A DNA stretch of 40,440 nucleotides from a virus, in IMG/VR virus record IMGVR_UViG_3300028569_000072, positions 1-40,440 of that record; one strand, written 5' to 3'. The stretch's first letter is position 1, and the number at the start of each line of letters is the position of its first letter. This document shows, in pieces, positions 21,970 through 30,167 of this stretch. The notes beneath the pieces were generated by a model that was given only the letters and a program-made list of their open reading frames with translations, was not told where the DNA came from and did no database searches. Position numbers and translations under genes: made by a program.

Positions 21970-23657
21970 GGGAATGGGGGTTCCGCCGTGTTCGAGTTCA
22001 CCGCGCTACCGTAACTGTTCACGGTATTCGCGCTTTCGGTGTGGACGATGCTGAGCCGCATTTCCAGCAGGTCGCAGGTGACCTCACCTGTGACGATGGA
22101 GCCGAGCAACCAGACCTCGAACAGCGCGCCGGCGGCGCCGTTGGAGCCAGCGCCGGTGGCCACGCCGGCGGAGCCAGCGCTTTGTTCCACGTTGCCGCGC
22201 ACTTCGCAGCGTGTCAGCGAAATGCCGCCGCAGTCGCCGCCGTCGCCACCGTCCACGGCGCCGCTCACTCCATCACCGCCAGAGCCGCCAGCGCTCAAGA
22301 TGGAGTCACACACCACGCCGCGCATGCGCAGCGCGCCGGAATCGCCGCCATCGCCAGCCTGGCGAGTCGAGCCAGTGGAGGTGACGTTGCCACCCGCGCC
22401 GCCGGCGAGCACGATGTCACCCAGGTTGATCGAGCCATCGGATTCGATCCACACGTCGAGGCCATCCGTGCCAAGGTTACCGTTTGCGTCAGTCGTAGCG
22501 GCCGGAGTGTCGGGCGGGTCGAAGGTGATGCCGTCCAGAAAGCTGATGCCGTTGCCGCGGCCAAAAAACGACATGATGCGGCCGGTGAGATTCGCATCGC
22601 CTGGGCAGGTGATGCTGCCGTGATCGCCCGCCCCGAAAATGAAGATGCCACAGGCTTCGGCGGAGCCGACCCAGGCGTCGAAAGCAGCCTGCGCGGTCTC
22701 GTAGGGCAGGTGCGCTCGACCCGGCAGCGCCGTGGCATCGTCCCCGGTGTCCAAGTCCACGAAGTAGCAAAATTTGTTATACAGCGCCGAGGCGTTGGCT
22801 TGCCAGCCGCGGTTGCCGGAGGCATCCGTCCCGTAGATTTTATTCAGGCCAGGGGTCGCCGTGTCGCCCACCAGAGAAAGCGTGCGGTTCGCGCTGAGGT
22901 CGCCGCCGCCCTGCAGACTGTGCTGCGTGGCCACCTGGCGCGAAGCCGCGATCGCGTTTGATGAGACGTAGCTTACCAGCGCCGCATTGTCCACCGGGGC
23001 GCCGCTGCTGATCTGGCTCCACGAATGCGTGTGACTGGAGGGCGCAAACGTGGAGGGCACGCCGGTCAGCGATGACCAAGAAACGGTGGGAGAAGCGCCT
23101 TCTTCGCCGTTGATCGTGATCGTCTTCGCCGATTCATCAATGGTCAGAGTGACGTTGCTGCCCTGCACCAGGCGCGCTTTTAGCCAGGTCCAAGCGTTGG
23201 ACAGAGTGGTTGTTGGCAGGCCATCGTCAGGCTGCTCGTAGCTGTTCAGTACGCAGAGATCAAGGTGGAAGGATTTCCGCGGATTGTCCTCGCCATCCAC
23301 CTCCCAGGTGATTTGCGCCGAGCAATCCAGATGGACTAATTCGGCTATTGCCGCGCGCAATTCTTCCGAGTCCGCGAGGAGGCTGAAAGTATAGATCGCG
23401 GAAGCGCCGTCGCCGGTCAGAGTCCAGTCCGCATCCAAGAGTAGCGCGGTGCCTTCGGGCACGCCTTTTTGCTTGATGGTCAGGCGGCCGGTCGTGCCAG
23501 CGGCAAGCTCAATGGTCGAGTGCGAATCGTCGATGAATTGGACCTGCAAATTTAGCAGCGTGCCTAACAAGGCATATAACATCGGCGGCGTGGCGTCCAC
23601 GTTGCTTTTGCCAACGCGGCCAGTGCCAGAGTGAATGCAGATGCCTTGTGCGTCCAT
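21966..23657 (-). CDS. Tail fibre / baseplate protein, 563 aa
   Basis: A 563-residue fibre. Residues 25-150 form the domain shared with the smaller protein downstream. A coiled or shaft segment with fibre signatures follows: SWSSLTGVPSTFAPSSHTHS, where the H-T-H motif is known from metal-binding fibre shafts, and QHSLQGGGDLSANRTLSLVG. The C-terminal 280 residues are Gly/Asp-rich and resemble a right-handed beta-helix (IVLAGGAGGNVTSTGST, SILSAGGSGGDGVSGAVDGG), perhaps a polysaccharide-binding or -degrading domain. GTGACA lies 13 nt before the ATG. Confidence 0.7.
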   Translation of the reverse strand: MDAQGICIHSGTGRVGKSNVDATPPMLYALLGTLLNLQVQFIDDSHSTIELAAGTTGRLTIKQKGVPEGTALLLDADWTLTGDGASAIYTFSLLADSEELRAAIAELVHLDCSAQITWEVDGEDNPRKSFHLDLCVLNSYEQPDDGLPTTTLSNAWTWLKARLVQGSNVTLTIDESAKTITINGEEGASPTVSWSSLTGVPSTFAPSSHTHSWSQISSGAPVDNAALVSYVSSNAIAASRQVATQHSLQGGGDLSANRTLSLVGDTATPGLNKIYGTDASGNRGWQANASALYNKFCYFVDLDTGDDATALPGRAHLPYETAQAAFDAWVGSAEACGIFIFGAGDHGSITCPGDANLTGRIMSFFGRGNGISFLDGITFDPPDTPAATTDANGNLGTDGLDVWIESDGSINLGDIVLAGGAGGNVTSTGSTRQAGDGGDSGALRMRGVVCDSILSAGGSGGDGVSGAVDGGDGGDCGGISLTRCEVRGNVEQSAGSAGVATGAGSNGAAGALFEVWLLGSIVTGEVTCDLLEMRLSIVHTESANTVNSYGSAVNSNTAEPPFP

Positions 23658-23684
23658 GCCTTGCCAGAGGTGTCACGCGGCAGC

Positions 23685-24629
23685 CTAGACATCCAGCTCG
23701 ACCCAGGATACCGAGGCACCGGCGCGCGCGATGATGGCCGAGCCGCTGACTTCGGACGCGAAGCGCCCGATCACAGTCCCGGTCGAGGCCGCTTTCAGCA
23801 TGCCCTCAATGATGGCCAGGCCGCCCGTGGTCAGGCTCGTCGCGCCCGCCGCTGCCGGTGCGTTGTATGCGGCAAGGTGATTTTGGACCTGAGTCAGATC
23901 AGTAAGTGGCCACGAGCTGCGATAATGCAGACGGTAGGCCGCTGGACCGTTGATCGAAAAACGCGCGCCCGTGGTGGTGGCAGCCGCGTCGTATGGGATG
24001 AGGAAGCGAAAACGGTATGCCTTTTCCGCCTCCACATCGAAGTACAACCCGGTGAGATCGGCCAGCGTGTTCGCTGTGCCGTTGTTGTTGGTGACGTTGT
24101 TCAGCATCACGCGGATCTGCTCTTGCATGAGCAGAGCGGCGCCGGTCTCCTCAAGGGACGGTGTGCCAGGCGCGACTTCGACGCCGCGCCACACGTTGTT
24201 ATGTAGGACGAACGGCACCGTCTGCGAGCGATCTTCCCAAGGCACGCTGGAACTGGGCCGCATGGCGAACTCGGCCATGAGGGTGAGCTGGCCGCTGTCC
24301 ATGTTTTGCAGCGCCGGATACTGGTTATCCGTCTTGAGCAGCTCGTTCAGCCGGTTCGTCGCGAAGTTGATGCGGCCGCTGTAGCAGCTCCGGGTTGTAT
24401 CGACCGTGAAGCTTTCAGCCAGCGCGCAGACTTGGTCCGTGTCGTAAACGCCCCAAGGTTTGACGATAAAGCGAAACTGGGTCAGCGTGGAGGGCGTGTA
24501 AAAAACGCTGTCTCGCAAAAGTCGCACCTGGATGCGGGAGCCTTCGCCGCGCTTGGCCTCCAGCTTGTCCAATTCGGCAAAGTGGCCGTTGACGAGGAGC
24601 TTGCGGTCGGTGTCGAAAATCAGTTCCAT
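23685..24629 (-). CDS. Putative tail-tip protein, 314 aa
   Basis: A 314-residue beta-rich protein of unknown family, starting at the ATG 24629, one base after the upstream stop. It begins MELIFDTDRKLLVNGHFAEL; the middle has LYFDVEAEKAYRFRFLIPYD and the C-terminal part has AIIEGMLKAASTGTVIGRFA. The phrase EAEKAYRFRF is shared in style with VEANKIYKFEI in the fibre at 19624, suggesting a common small jelly-roll-like carbohydrate domain. Position between tail and fibre genes suggests a baseplate component. Confidence 0.55.
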   Translation of the reverse strand: MELIFDTDRKLLVNGHFAELDKLEAKRGEGSRIQVRLLRDSVFYTPSTLTQFRFIVKPWGVYDTDQVCALAESFTVDTTRSCYSGRINFATNRLNELLKTDNQYPALQNMDSGQLTLMAEFAMRPSSSVPWEDRSQTVPFVLHNNVWRGVEVAPGTPSLEETGAALLMQEQIRVMLNNVTNNNGTANTLADLTGLYFDVEAEKAYRFRFLIPYDAAATTTGARFSINGPAAYRLHYRSSWPLTDLTQVQNHLAAYNAPAAAGATSLTTGGLAIIEGMLKAASTGTVIGRFASEVSGSAIIARAGASVSWVELDV

Positions 24630-24630
24630 G

Positions 24631-25017
24631 CTATGAGGGCAGATTGTCATCGGCGCGGCGGCGCCGCTCAAGCGCGGCCTGGACCCAGGCGTCGAAAGAC
24701 CGCAGCTCCTCGATGCTGAGCGGGCGCTGCCCTTTGGGCGGCGTGTAAGGGTCCTTCGCCGTATGTGCCGCGAGCGGCGCGCGCACGTAATCGACAAACC
24801 CAGGGAACTGACGGAGAGACACAAGGCCGGAAGCCTTCGGGAACTGGTAGGGTTCCACGCGGTCTTTAGTGCCCGAGCGCTCCGGGTCGGTGACTCCTTC
24901 AGCCTGCCAGCGCAGGCCGAGCTGCGGGAAGAGCCATGTCGCGTAGCTTCGGAGCGTGCGCCAGGAAACCAACACGCAGTTGTTAGGCCACTCAAATTTC
25001 TGCTTGTGACTCGTCAT
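24631..25017 (-). CDS. Tail-tip accessory protein, 128 aa
   Basis: A 128-residue protein without known domains; Trp- and Pro-rich at the N-terminus (FEWPNNCVLVSWRTLRSYAT) and helical at the end (IEELRSFDAWVQAALERRRR). It overlaps the upstream gene by 4 bp (ATGA), so it is co-translated with the tail-tip genes. Function inferred only from position. Confidence 0.5.
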   Translation of the reverse strand: MTSHKQKFEWPNNCVLVSWRTLRSYATWLFPQLGLRWQAEGVTDPERSGTKDRVEPYQFPKASGLVSLRQFPGFVDYVRAPLAAHTAKDPYTPPKGQRPLSIEELRSFDAWVQAALERRRRADDNLPS

Positions 25018-25892
25018 CGTGGCGTGGCGACAGGAACAAATTCCGTCGTGATCGAAATCAGCCAGACTTCCAAGTCAAGAAGCCGCTCGGCTGTTATTCC
25101 CTTGAGCGACCAGCCCCAAGGCCAGTTGAAGGTGAACCCTTCAGGGGAAAACCAAGGCACCGAAAATATATCCTTTACGTTAGGCGCGTTTTCCGGGGTC
25201 AAATGCCCGGGCAGTTGGTCGGTTGGCGGAGGATCGGTGGACAGAAAGGTATCAGTCACCACGACGCGCGAAGTGTCGATGGCGGAATAACGTGGACTGC
25301 CCCAGCCGGTGAACTCGCCGTACTCGTTGACAAACGGGAAAGGTTCTCCGTCCACAATGCTATTGGTCAGCACATAGGGCACGCTGCTACTCACTACTTG
25401 ATTGCCCACCGTGATCCGCCGCTTGCGGGCGCGGGAATTGAGTATGCCTTTGTACCTCGGAGTGACTTGCCAGGTCAAATCATCGTACTGTTCTTTCTCC
25501 GCCTCAACGCACCAGAGCGTGGACTGGGTAGGATGCGCCGCGCCGCGCACGAAGTCGGCCGGGGCGCGGGTGAGCCAGGTTTCCTGCCCGCCGTCCCAGC
25601 CTTCCTCCCCTTCGGACAGGGAACTGGAAATGCGCTTGCTTGAGCGGACGCCGGCGAAGCCGCTGGCCTGGATGCGGTGCTCCCATGCGCCCCCGGACTG
25701 TCTTGTCTCACATTCGGTTATACGCATGTGCGGGCGCCGAGGCGGAGCGCCGCCATTGGCGAACTCGTGCTCGTCTTGGCTCAGCCACACCTGCGTGGTC
25801 TGGTCCAGACCGCGAGCGCGGGTGACCAGGCGCTCCGGCTCGATCTCCATGCGGTCGAGGCCGTGAATGATGATTTCAGCGGGGGCGGTCAT
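25014..25892 (-). CDS. Putative distal tail protein, 292 aa
   Basis: A 292-residue protein immediately after the tape measure, where siphoviruses encode a distal tail or minor tail protein. It is beta-rich and has many Trp and Arg (LVTRARGLDQTTQVWLSQDE, NVKDIFSVPWFSPEGFTFNW). No family was recognised with certainty. Its ATG overlaps the tape-measure stop (TGATG) and is preceded by AAAGGAG, a good Shine-Dalgarno, in contrast with most late genes. Confidence 0.55.
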   Translation of the reverse strand: MTAPAEIIIHGLDRMEIEPERLVTRARGLDQTTQVWLSQDEHEFANGGAPPRRPHMRITECETRQSGGAWEHRIQASGFAGVRSSKRISSSLSEGEEGWDGGQETWLTRAPADFVRGAAHPTQSTLWCVEAEKEQYDDLTWQVTPRYKGILNSRARKRRITVGNQVVSSSVPYVLTNSIVDGEPFPFVNEYGEFTGWGSPRYSAIDTSRVVVTDTFLSTDPPPTDQLPGHLTPENAPNVKDIFSVPWFSPEGFTFNWPWGWSLKGITAERLLDLEVWLISITTEFVPVATPR

Positions 25893-27526
25893 CAGGCTCC
25901 TTTCACCGTCTGCAGGATGTCAGTCACGAGCTGGATGAGCTGCTGCGCGGTCGGGTTTGAGGCCTGATCGGGCGGCTTTTCCGGGGCGTTGGCGGCCGGG
26001 GCTTGGCTGACTTTGTCAGCGCCCGGCAAAAGCGAGCGCGCGCCGGTGCGACCTGGCTGGTTTGCCTCAAGCTCTTTCAGCCCGGTGAAGCCGCGGAGGA
26101 AAGCCGGATCTTCGTTCATTCGGCGGCCCTGGCGGCCGTTGAATTCGTTCAGACCGCCAAAGCTGGCATCTCGGCCACTCTGGGCGCGATCACGCGCCTC
26201 CTGGGAGCGTTGCGCCGCGCGCGCGCGGGCGTCCACGGCATCGCCGCGATCCTCGCGGCTGAACCCGCGAATGCGGCCTTCCTTGCCTGCATTCTTTTCG
26301 ATCTTCTCTTCGAGGGCGGCTTTTTCCTTGGCCATGGCCAAGGCGGCGGCCTGGCTGAGGCCGGTCTCGCGCTCGATGCGCAAAGCATCCTCCGCGATCT
26401 TCTTCGCGCGCTCAAGAGCGGCCGCTTTCTTCTCTTGCCCGGCGGCTTGAAGCTGCAGAATCTCCAGCTCGTATTGGGCGGCGGCCAGCGCGTAATCCTG
26501 CTGTTGCTGGGCGGCCTGGGCCTTGGCGTCCACGGCGGAGCCTTTGTCCACCTCGGTGGCCGCGCTCGAGTTTTTCTTGGCTAGCTCCTTCTGAGCCGTG
26601 CGCCCGATCTGCCGGTTGAACAGGCTGTTCCCGAATTCGGCGCGCCCCGAAAGAGCATCCAACGACGCACCCAGTATGTCGAGCGAGAAGACGCCGGCGT
26701 CTCCGAGCCTACTGAACAGGCCGCCTAAATCCTTGGTTAGCTGGACGTTTTCCTCCAGGATGACCGAGAGGGCTTTCGCGCCGTCAACGACATCGTCAAA
26801 CAGGCCGGCGGTGAGGTTTCCAGCGGCTTTGTCGAGCGCCGAAGAAAGGGTCGAAAATGCGACGCCGGCGGTGTCTCCCGCCTCGCCCAGAGCGCCGACA
26901 CGCTTAACAAGAAATTCGTACAGATTACCGGCTTGTTTCGCGCGCTCGATATCGGCGTTCTTGATCAGCAACAGCCGAGCCAGGGCGGAATCACTGGTGA
27001 TGTTCCCGGAGACGATGGACTGTAGCTCTTGGACGAGCTGCTCCGCCGGGAGGTTGGCATTGGCCACGGCGTTAGCCAGGCGGCCGACGAGATCCACGTT
27101 TTGTTCGATGCTGAGTCCGGCGGACTGACTCGCGGCGAAGGTGGCAAGGAAACCTTCAGTCAGGCCTTGCAGCGTGGCCGCGCTGCGCGGCTCCATGGCA
27201 ACGATAGCCTCCATGGCTTTGCTGGCTTCACGCTTGGCGGCTTCCCCGCTGAGGCCCTGGAACTTGCGAATGACGTTCGCAATGGCGACCTCACTGTCTT
27301 TCATCGACTGATTGAACTCGAAGCCGCGCTTGCCGAGCTGCGTGAGCTGGCTGATGCCGGCACTCAGGCCAGCTCCGAGAACGAATCCTCCAACCAGGCT
27401 GCCGACATCGATCTTGCGCAGGGCGCTCTCCATCGCGCCGGCCGCGCGGCGCACGCGGTTTTCGGCCTCCGCGGCGCCAGCCCGGAGGCGGCTGTTGTCC
27501 CAGCCCAGTTCTACGGATGCGGCCAT
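25892..27526 (-). CDS. Tail tape-measure protein, 544 aa
   Basis: A 544-residue, almost wholly helical protein with heptad-rich regions and a hydrophobic segment near residues 44-62 (LVGGFVLGAGLSAGISQLTQ), typical of tape-measure proteins that fix tail length and later help DNA entry. The second half has long charged coiled coils (LQAAGQEKKAAALERAKKIA, AMAKEKAALEEKIEKNAGKE). It starts 5 bp after the end of the frameshifted chaperone frame, the standard order. With the empirical 0.15 nm per residue, a tail of roughly 80 nm would be expected. Confidence 0.85.
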   Translation of the reverse strand: MAASVELGWDNSRLRAGAAEAENRVRRAAGAMESALRKIDVGSLVGGFVLGAGLSAGISQLTQLGKRGFEFNQSMKDSEVAIANVIRKFQGLSGEAAKREASKAMEAIVAMEPRSAATLQGLTEGFLATFAASQSAGLSIEQNVDLVGRLANAVANANLPAEQLVQELQSIVSGNITSDSALARLLLIKNADIERAKQAGNLYEFLVKRVGALGEAGDTAGVAFSTLSSALDKAAGNLTAGLFDDVVDGAKALSVILEENVQLTKDLGGLFSRLGDAGVFSLDILGASLDALSGRAEFGNSLFNRQIGRTAQKELAKKNSSAATEVDKGSAVDAKAQAAQQQQDYALAAAQYELEILQLQAAGQEKKAAALERAKKIAEDALRIERETGLSQAAALAMAKEKAALEEKIEKNAGKEGRIRGFSREDRGDAVDARARAAQRSQEARDRAQSGRDASFGGLNEFNGRQGRRMNEDPAFLRGFTGLKELEANQPGRTGARSLLPGADKVSQAPAANAPEKPPDQASNPTAQQLIQLVTDILQTVKGA

Positions 27527-27530
27527 GGTG

Positions 27531-27767
27531 CTACGGCTTGCGAGTCAAGTTTCTGAGCCAGGCGCACAGCCGGTCGAAGGCCCGGCTTTCCCGGTTCTGT
27601 TGGGCTTGCGGCCAGCGCATGTCGCCGCCGTGCTCGATCTGGTGGACGTGGACGTAACTCCAGCCGCGTTCCTGCGGGAGCTGATACCGAATGCAATCTT
27701 CGGTTAGGCCGGGACAGGCCCGCGCTACCGTGCTCACGTATTGAGCCGCGGCGGCGGGCCAGGCTAG
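27531..27767 (-). CDS. Tail assembly chaperone, -1 frame extension (gpT-like)
   Basis: Seventy-eight residues read after a -1 shift at the slippery site. They continue seamlessly (LAWPAAAAQYVSTVARACPG then LTEDCIRYQLPQERGWSYVH). The frame has no ATG; the only internal start is a GTG at 27737. Read as a fusion with the upstream gene it gives a 273-residue protein like lambda gpGT, in which the G part binds the tape measure and the T part recruits tail-tube subunits. It ends 5 bp before the tape-measure gene. Confidence 0.8.
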   Translation of the reverse strand, partial: LAWPAAAAQYVSTVARACPGLTEDCIRYQLPQERGWSYVHVHQIEHGGDMRWPQAQQNRESRAFDRLCAWLRNLTRKP

Positions 27768-28351
27768 TTTTTTGAGCGCGCGGAGTCATGGCGTTCGCCC
27801 GGTTTGGCCACGGCGCGGGTTTCATGCGCGGAACTGTATATCTCGTAAAAGACCTGCACGGCCAAAGCGCCCTCTTCGCGGCGCACATTGGCGGCGGACC
27901 ATTCTCGGATCTTCAGCTCGAGCAGGTAAGCGCGATCAAATGCGGACAGGCGATGCCAGCCGGCTTCCTCGCCATCGTAACGCATGGATGGAATGTTGAG
28001 CCACTCCACGGGTTCGTGAGCGAGGAACCAAAGGACGCGCAGCGCATCGTTGAGCATGAGCTGGGGCTTGCCGATGATTTCGGCCAAAGGCACCTCGTTC
28101 AGCAGCTCGCGGTGACGCAGCCAGTCGCCTTCGCGGTCGATGGCGAAAGGGGCAAGTTGCTTCTCTTTCCAGTGCCACAGCTTGCAGCCCCAGGCCTGGT
28201 TGACCTCGCTCTCGCGGCGACCGAGGTCGATTTCATCCTGAGGGTCATCCTTCAGGATCGGCGCGACGGCTTGCGTGGAGGTGCCGGCTGATTCGGCGCC
28301 GATATCTTCGGTGATGCTTGGCGGCTCGGGAAGCTCGTAGTTTGGTTCCAT
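27764..28351 (-). CDS. Tail assembly chaperone (gpG-like), 195 aa
   Basis: A 195-residue acidic-helical protein located between tail-tube-region genes and the tape measure, the place of gpG. It contains LSAFDRAYLLELKIREWSAA and MLNDALRVLWFLAHEPVEWL. It ends with the slippery heptamer A AAA AAC directly followed by TAG, so the normal product stops there and a fraction of ribosomes should continue in the -1 frame. No enzymatic motif is present, as expected for a chaperone. Confidence 0.8.
   Translation of the reverse strand: MEPNYELPEPPSITEDIGAESAGTSTQAVAPILKDDPQDEIDLGRRESEVNQAWGCKLWHWKEKQLAPFAIDREGDWLRHRELLNEVPLAEIIGKPQLMLNDALRVLWFLAHEPVEWLNIPSMRYDGEEAGWHRLSAFDRAYLLELKIREWSAANVRREEGALAVQVFYEIYSSAHETRAVAKPGERHDSARSKN
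27767..27773 (-). other. -1 ribosomal frameshift site A AAA AAC, abutting a TAG stop
   Basis: The minus strand reads TCA AAA AAC TAG; A AAA AAC is a canonical -1 slippery heptamer. A small hairpin, GCTCA/TGAGC with loop ATACG, lies about 22 nt downstream and may stimulate slippage. Confidence 0.8.
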
Positions 28352-28360
28352 GGGCGAAAA

Positions 28361-29176
28361 TCAGATGATGCGCAGATGCTGGCGGACGCGATCCAGCGTG
28401 CGCGAGCTGGCATCCTCCGGGACGAGTGACGCGCGGCCCGTGCCCTCGGCCCGGATCATGACCATGCGCCGTTGGCCGTTGATGAAATCCAAAATGGCAT
28501 CGCGATTCTTGAGGCCCTGCATCATCCACAGCAGCGGATGCTGCTCATGTAGGGAGCCAGCGCGGAGGGCAAGCGCCAGATCGGACGGGACAATGGCGGG
28601 CACGTCCGGCGCGAGTTGATAAGCCAGCATGGAAAAAAGAAAGGCGTGATTTTTCCCCTCCGCATCGATGCGGGTCAACGGGACTCCGAGCACCGACATG
28701 CAGGCTGCCAGTTTGAGATCGCGCGTGCGCCAGATGGCTTGCGCCGCTTTGATCGTCTGGGGTTCCTCCCCTGGCACGAAGCGGAAGCGCTGGACCCCGG
28801 AGACGCGCGCCAGGCGATATCTCATGCCCGATCGGCAGGCTTCCTGGAGGCAGTCAGCCGCGGCGCAGGCGCGCAGCACGTCCAAGGCGGGATGATGAGG
28901 ATCCGACTTTTGGAGTTCGCCCTTGCGGATCAGGCCGAGGATCGACTGCGTGCGAAAATTCGGAGTCGGATCGGGAGCGCCTTCGACGATCTTTCCGCCG
29001 ATGGCCTCGCTAGGCACGGACTCCAGGCCTAACAGAATGGTCTTCCAACCGCGCCCGGTTTTCGCGTCGATGGTCTGGTCAACCTGGATCGGAATGCCGA
29101 GCACCGAACACGCCGCGGCGATGTCCGGGCTGGTCGTGCGGGCCCAGGATGCCAGTTGCGGCTGCGTGCTCTTCAT
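28361..29176 (-). CDS. Tail-region protein with an internal repeat, 271 aa
   Basis: A 271-residue helical protein of unknown function. Two segments resemble one another: residues 19-50 (DIAAACSVLGIPIQVDQTID, then GWKTILLGL) and residues 150-180 (DLKLAACMSVLGVPLTRIDA, then FLFSMLAYQL), suggesting a duplicated domain. It lies between the putative tube protein and the assembly chaperone. No signal peptide. It may be an additional tail chaperone or minor structural protein. Confidence 0.5.
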   Translation of the reverse strand: MKSTQPQLASWARTTSPDIAAACSVLGIPIQVDQTIDAKTGRGWKTILLGLESVPSEAIGGKIVEGAPDPTPNFRTQSILGLIRKGELQKSDPHHPALDVLRACAAADCLQEACRSGMRYRLARVSGVQRFRFVPGEEPQTIKAAQAIWRTRDLKLAACMSVLGVPLTRIDAEGKNHAFLFSMLAYQLAPDVPAIVPSDLALALRAGSLHEQHPLLWMMQGLKNRDAILDFINGQRRMVMIRAEGTGRASLVPEDASSRTLDRVRQHLRII

Positions 29177-29198
29177 GCTGGTCGGCGCCGCCTTGGAA

Positions 29199-29597
29199 TT
29201 AGGCGGCGGGGATCACGAATGGCGCGTGCATGACGGTGAAGCTAGTCTTCACGTCTTCTTCGAGGGACCAGGAATCTTCCGGGTCTTCAAAGATCATGCT
29301 GCCTTGGGCAGGATCCATGCCGCGGCGTTCGGCGGCAAAATTGGTGAGCGCCGTCACGCGCGTGCCTGGGTGGGCGACGGCCAAGCTGGTCGAGCCAGTG
29401 ACGAAAGCCGTGAAGCTCATAACCAGCATCGGGTTGAAATATTCGATCCGCCGCGTGTTGCCGAAGTTGTTCTTCCGCTCTCGCTTCTCCCGGGTGTACT
29501 TGGCCTTGAATTCGGACACGTCCAGGCTGGTTTCATCCTGGATATCGTGCGTGGAATCGGCGGTGCCGTGGATGTTTTCAGCAGTGGGAGCGGCCAT
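29199..29597 (-). CDS. Putative tail tube protein, 132 aa
   Basis: A 132-residue protein with a mixed beta content (RRIEYFNPMLVMSFTAFVTG, SLAVAHPGTRVTALTNFAA) encoded two genes before the assembly chaperone, about where siphoviruses encode the major tail tube protein. It is short for that role and no family signature is visible, so the call rests on position. GCCTAAC lies 11 nt before the ATG; there is no Shine-Dalgarno and no TGACA box. Confidence 0.45.
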   Translation of the reverse strand: MAAPTAENIHGTADSTHDIQDETSLDVSEFKAKYTREKRERKNNFGNTRRIEYFNPMLVMSFTAFVTGSTSLAVAHPGTRVTALTNFAAERRGMDPAQGSMIFEDPEDSWSLEEDVKTSFTVMHAPFVIPAA

Positions 29598-29631
29598 GAT
29601 AAAATTTAGTTAGGCTGTTCTTGCGGGCCGG

Positions 29632-30138
29632 TTATTGAGCGACTCCGGACGCGAGGCCGGGGGCGCGGAAATAGATAACCGTGGTGGTTTTCACCACGCC
29701 CAGGACAAGCAGGTATTCACCCGTGCTGAGATCAGCGGCAGGGGCAACTCCGCCGGCTGTGGGAGACGCAATCAAGATCGTGTTTGCCGTCTGGCTGCCG
29801 CCGATGGTCAGAGCGGGGTCGAACTCGACGTAGTTCACGCGCTGGCCGGAGCTGGCGCTGTTGATGGCCATGCCGGCGCAGGTGCGGATCAGGGCCGTCG
29901 CGCTGTCGCAGTCAGTGAGCTTGGCTTTGCCGATGCCGCGCGCGTCGAGGTCCGCGGTGTCGAGGTAAACGAGCTGGCCCGCCGCGATGGTTGCTCCGGC
30001 GGTCGCCTCCTTGATGAGGGCCGAGGAAGACGGCACCACGTTTGCGGCCGTGATGGTGAGGTCAGTCGCAAGCGCTGGCGCGCATGCGAACAGAGCGAGG
30101 GCGGCACAGCCGGTCAGCAGGGAAAGGAGGCGCTTCAT
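29632..30138 (-). CDS. Secreted DUF2190-like structural protein, 168 aa
   Basis: The mature part (from residue 24) matches the style of DUF2190/decoration-type phage proteins: TITAANVVPSSSALIKEATA, GQLVYLDTADLDARGIGKAK, SASSGQRVNYVEFDPALTIG and AADLSTGEYLLVLGVVKTTT. The first 23 residues are a complete Sec signal peptide (MKRLLSLLTGCAALALFACA, then PALA before TDL), highly unusual for a capsid or tail decoration protein. TTGACA lies 14 nt before the ATG, supporting this start. It could cover the head or tail; its place among tail genes favours the tail. Confidence 0.7.
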   Translation of the reverse strand: MKRLLSLLTGCAALALFACAPALATDLTITAANVVPSSSALIKEATAGATIAAGQLVYLDTADLDARGIGKAKLTDCDSATALIRTCAGMAINSASSGQRVNYVEFDPALTIGGSQTANTILIASPTAGGVAPAADLSTGEYLLVLGVVKTTTVIYFRAPGLASGVAQ

Positions 30139-30167
30139 CGCGAGGGCGCGAGTGTCAATTTTGCCGA

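Noticed and set aside
22041-22961. Long plus-strand reading frame opposite the fibre gene
   Set aside because: Antisense of a Gly/Asp-rich repeat region; no domain, and fibre motifs are clear on the other strand.
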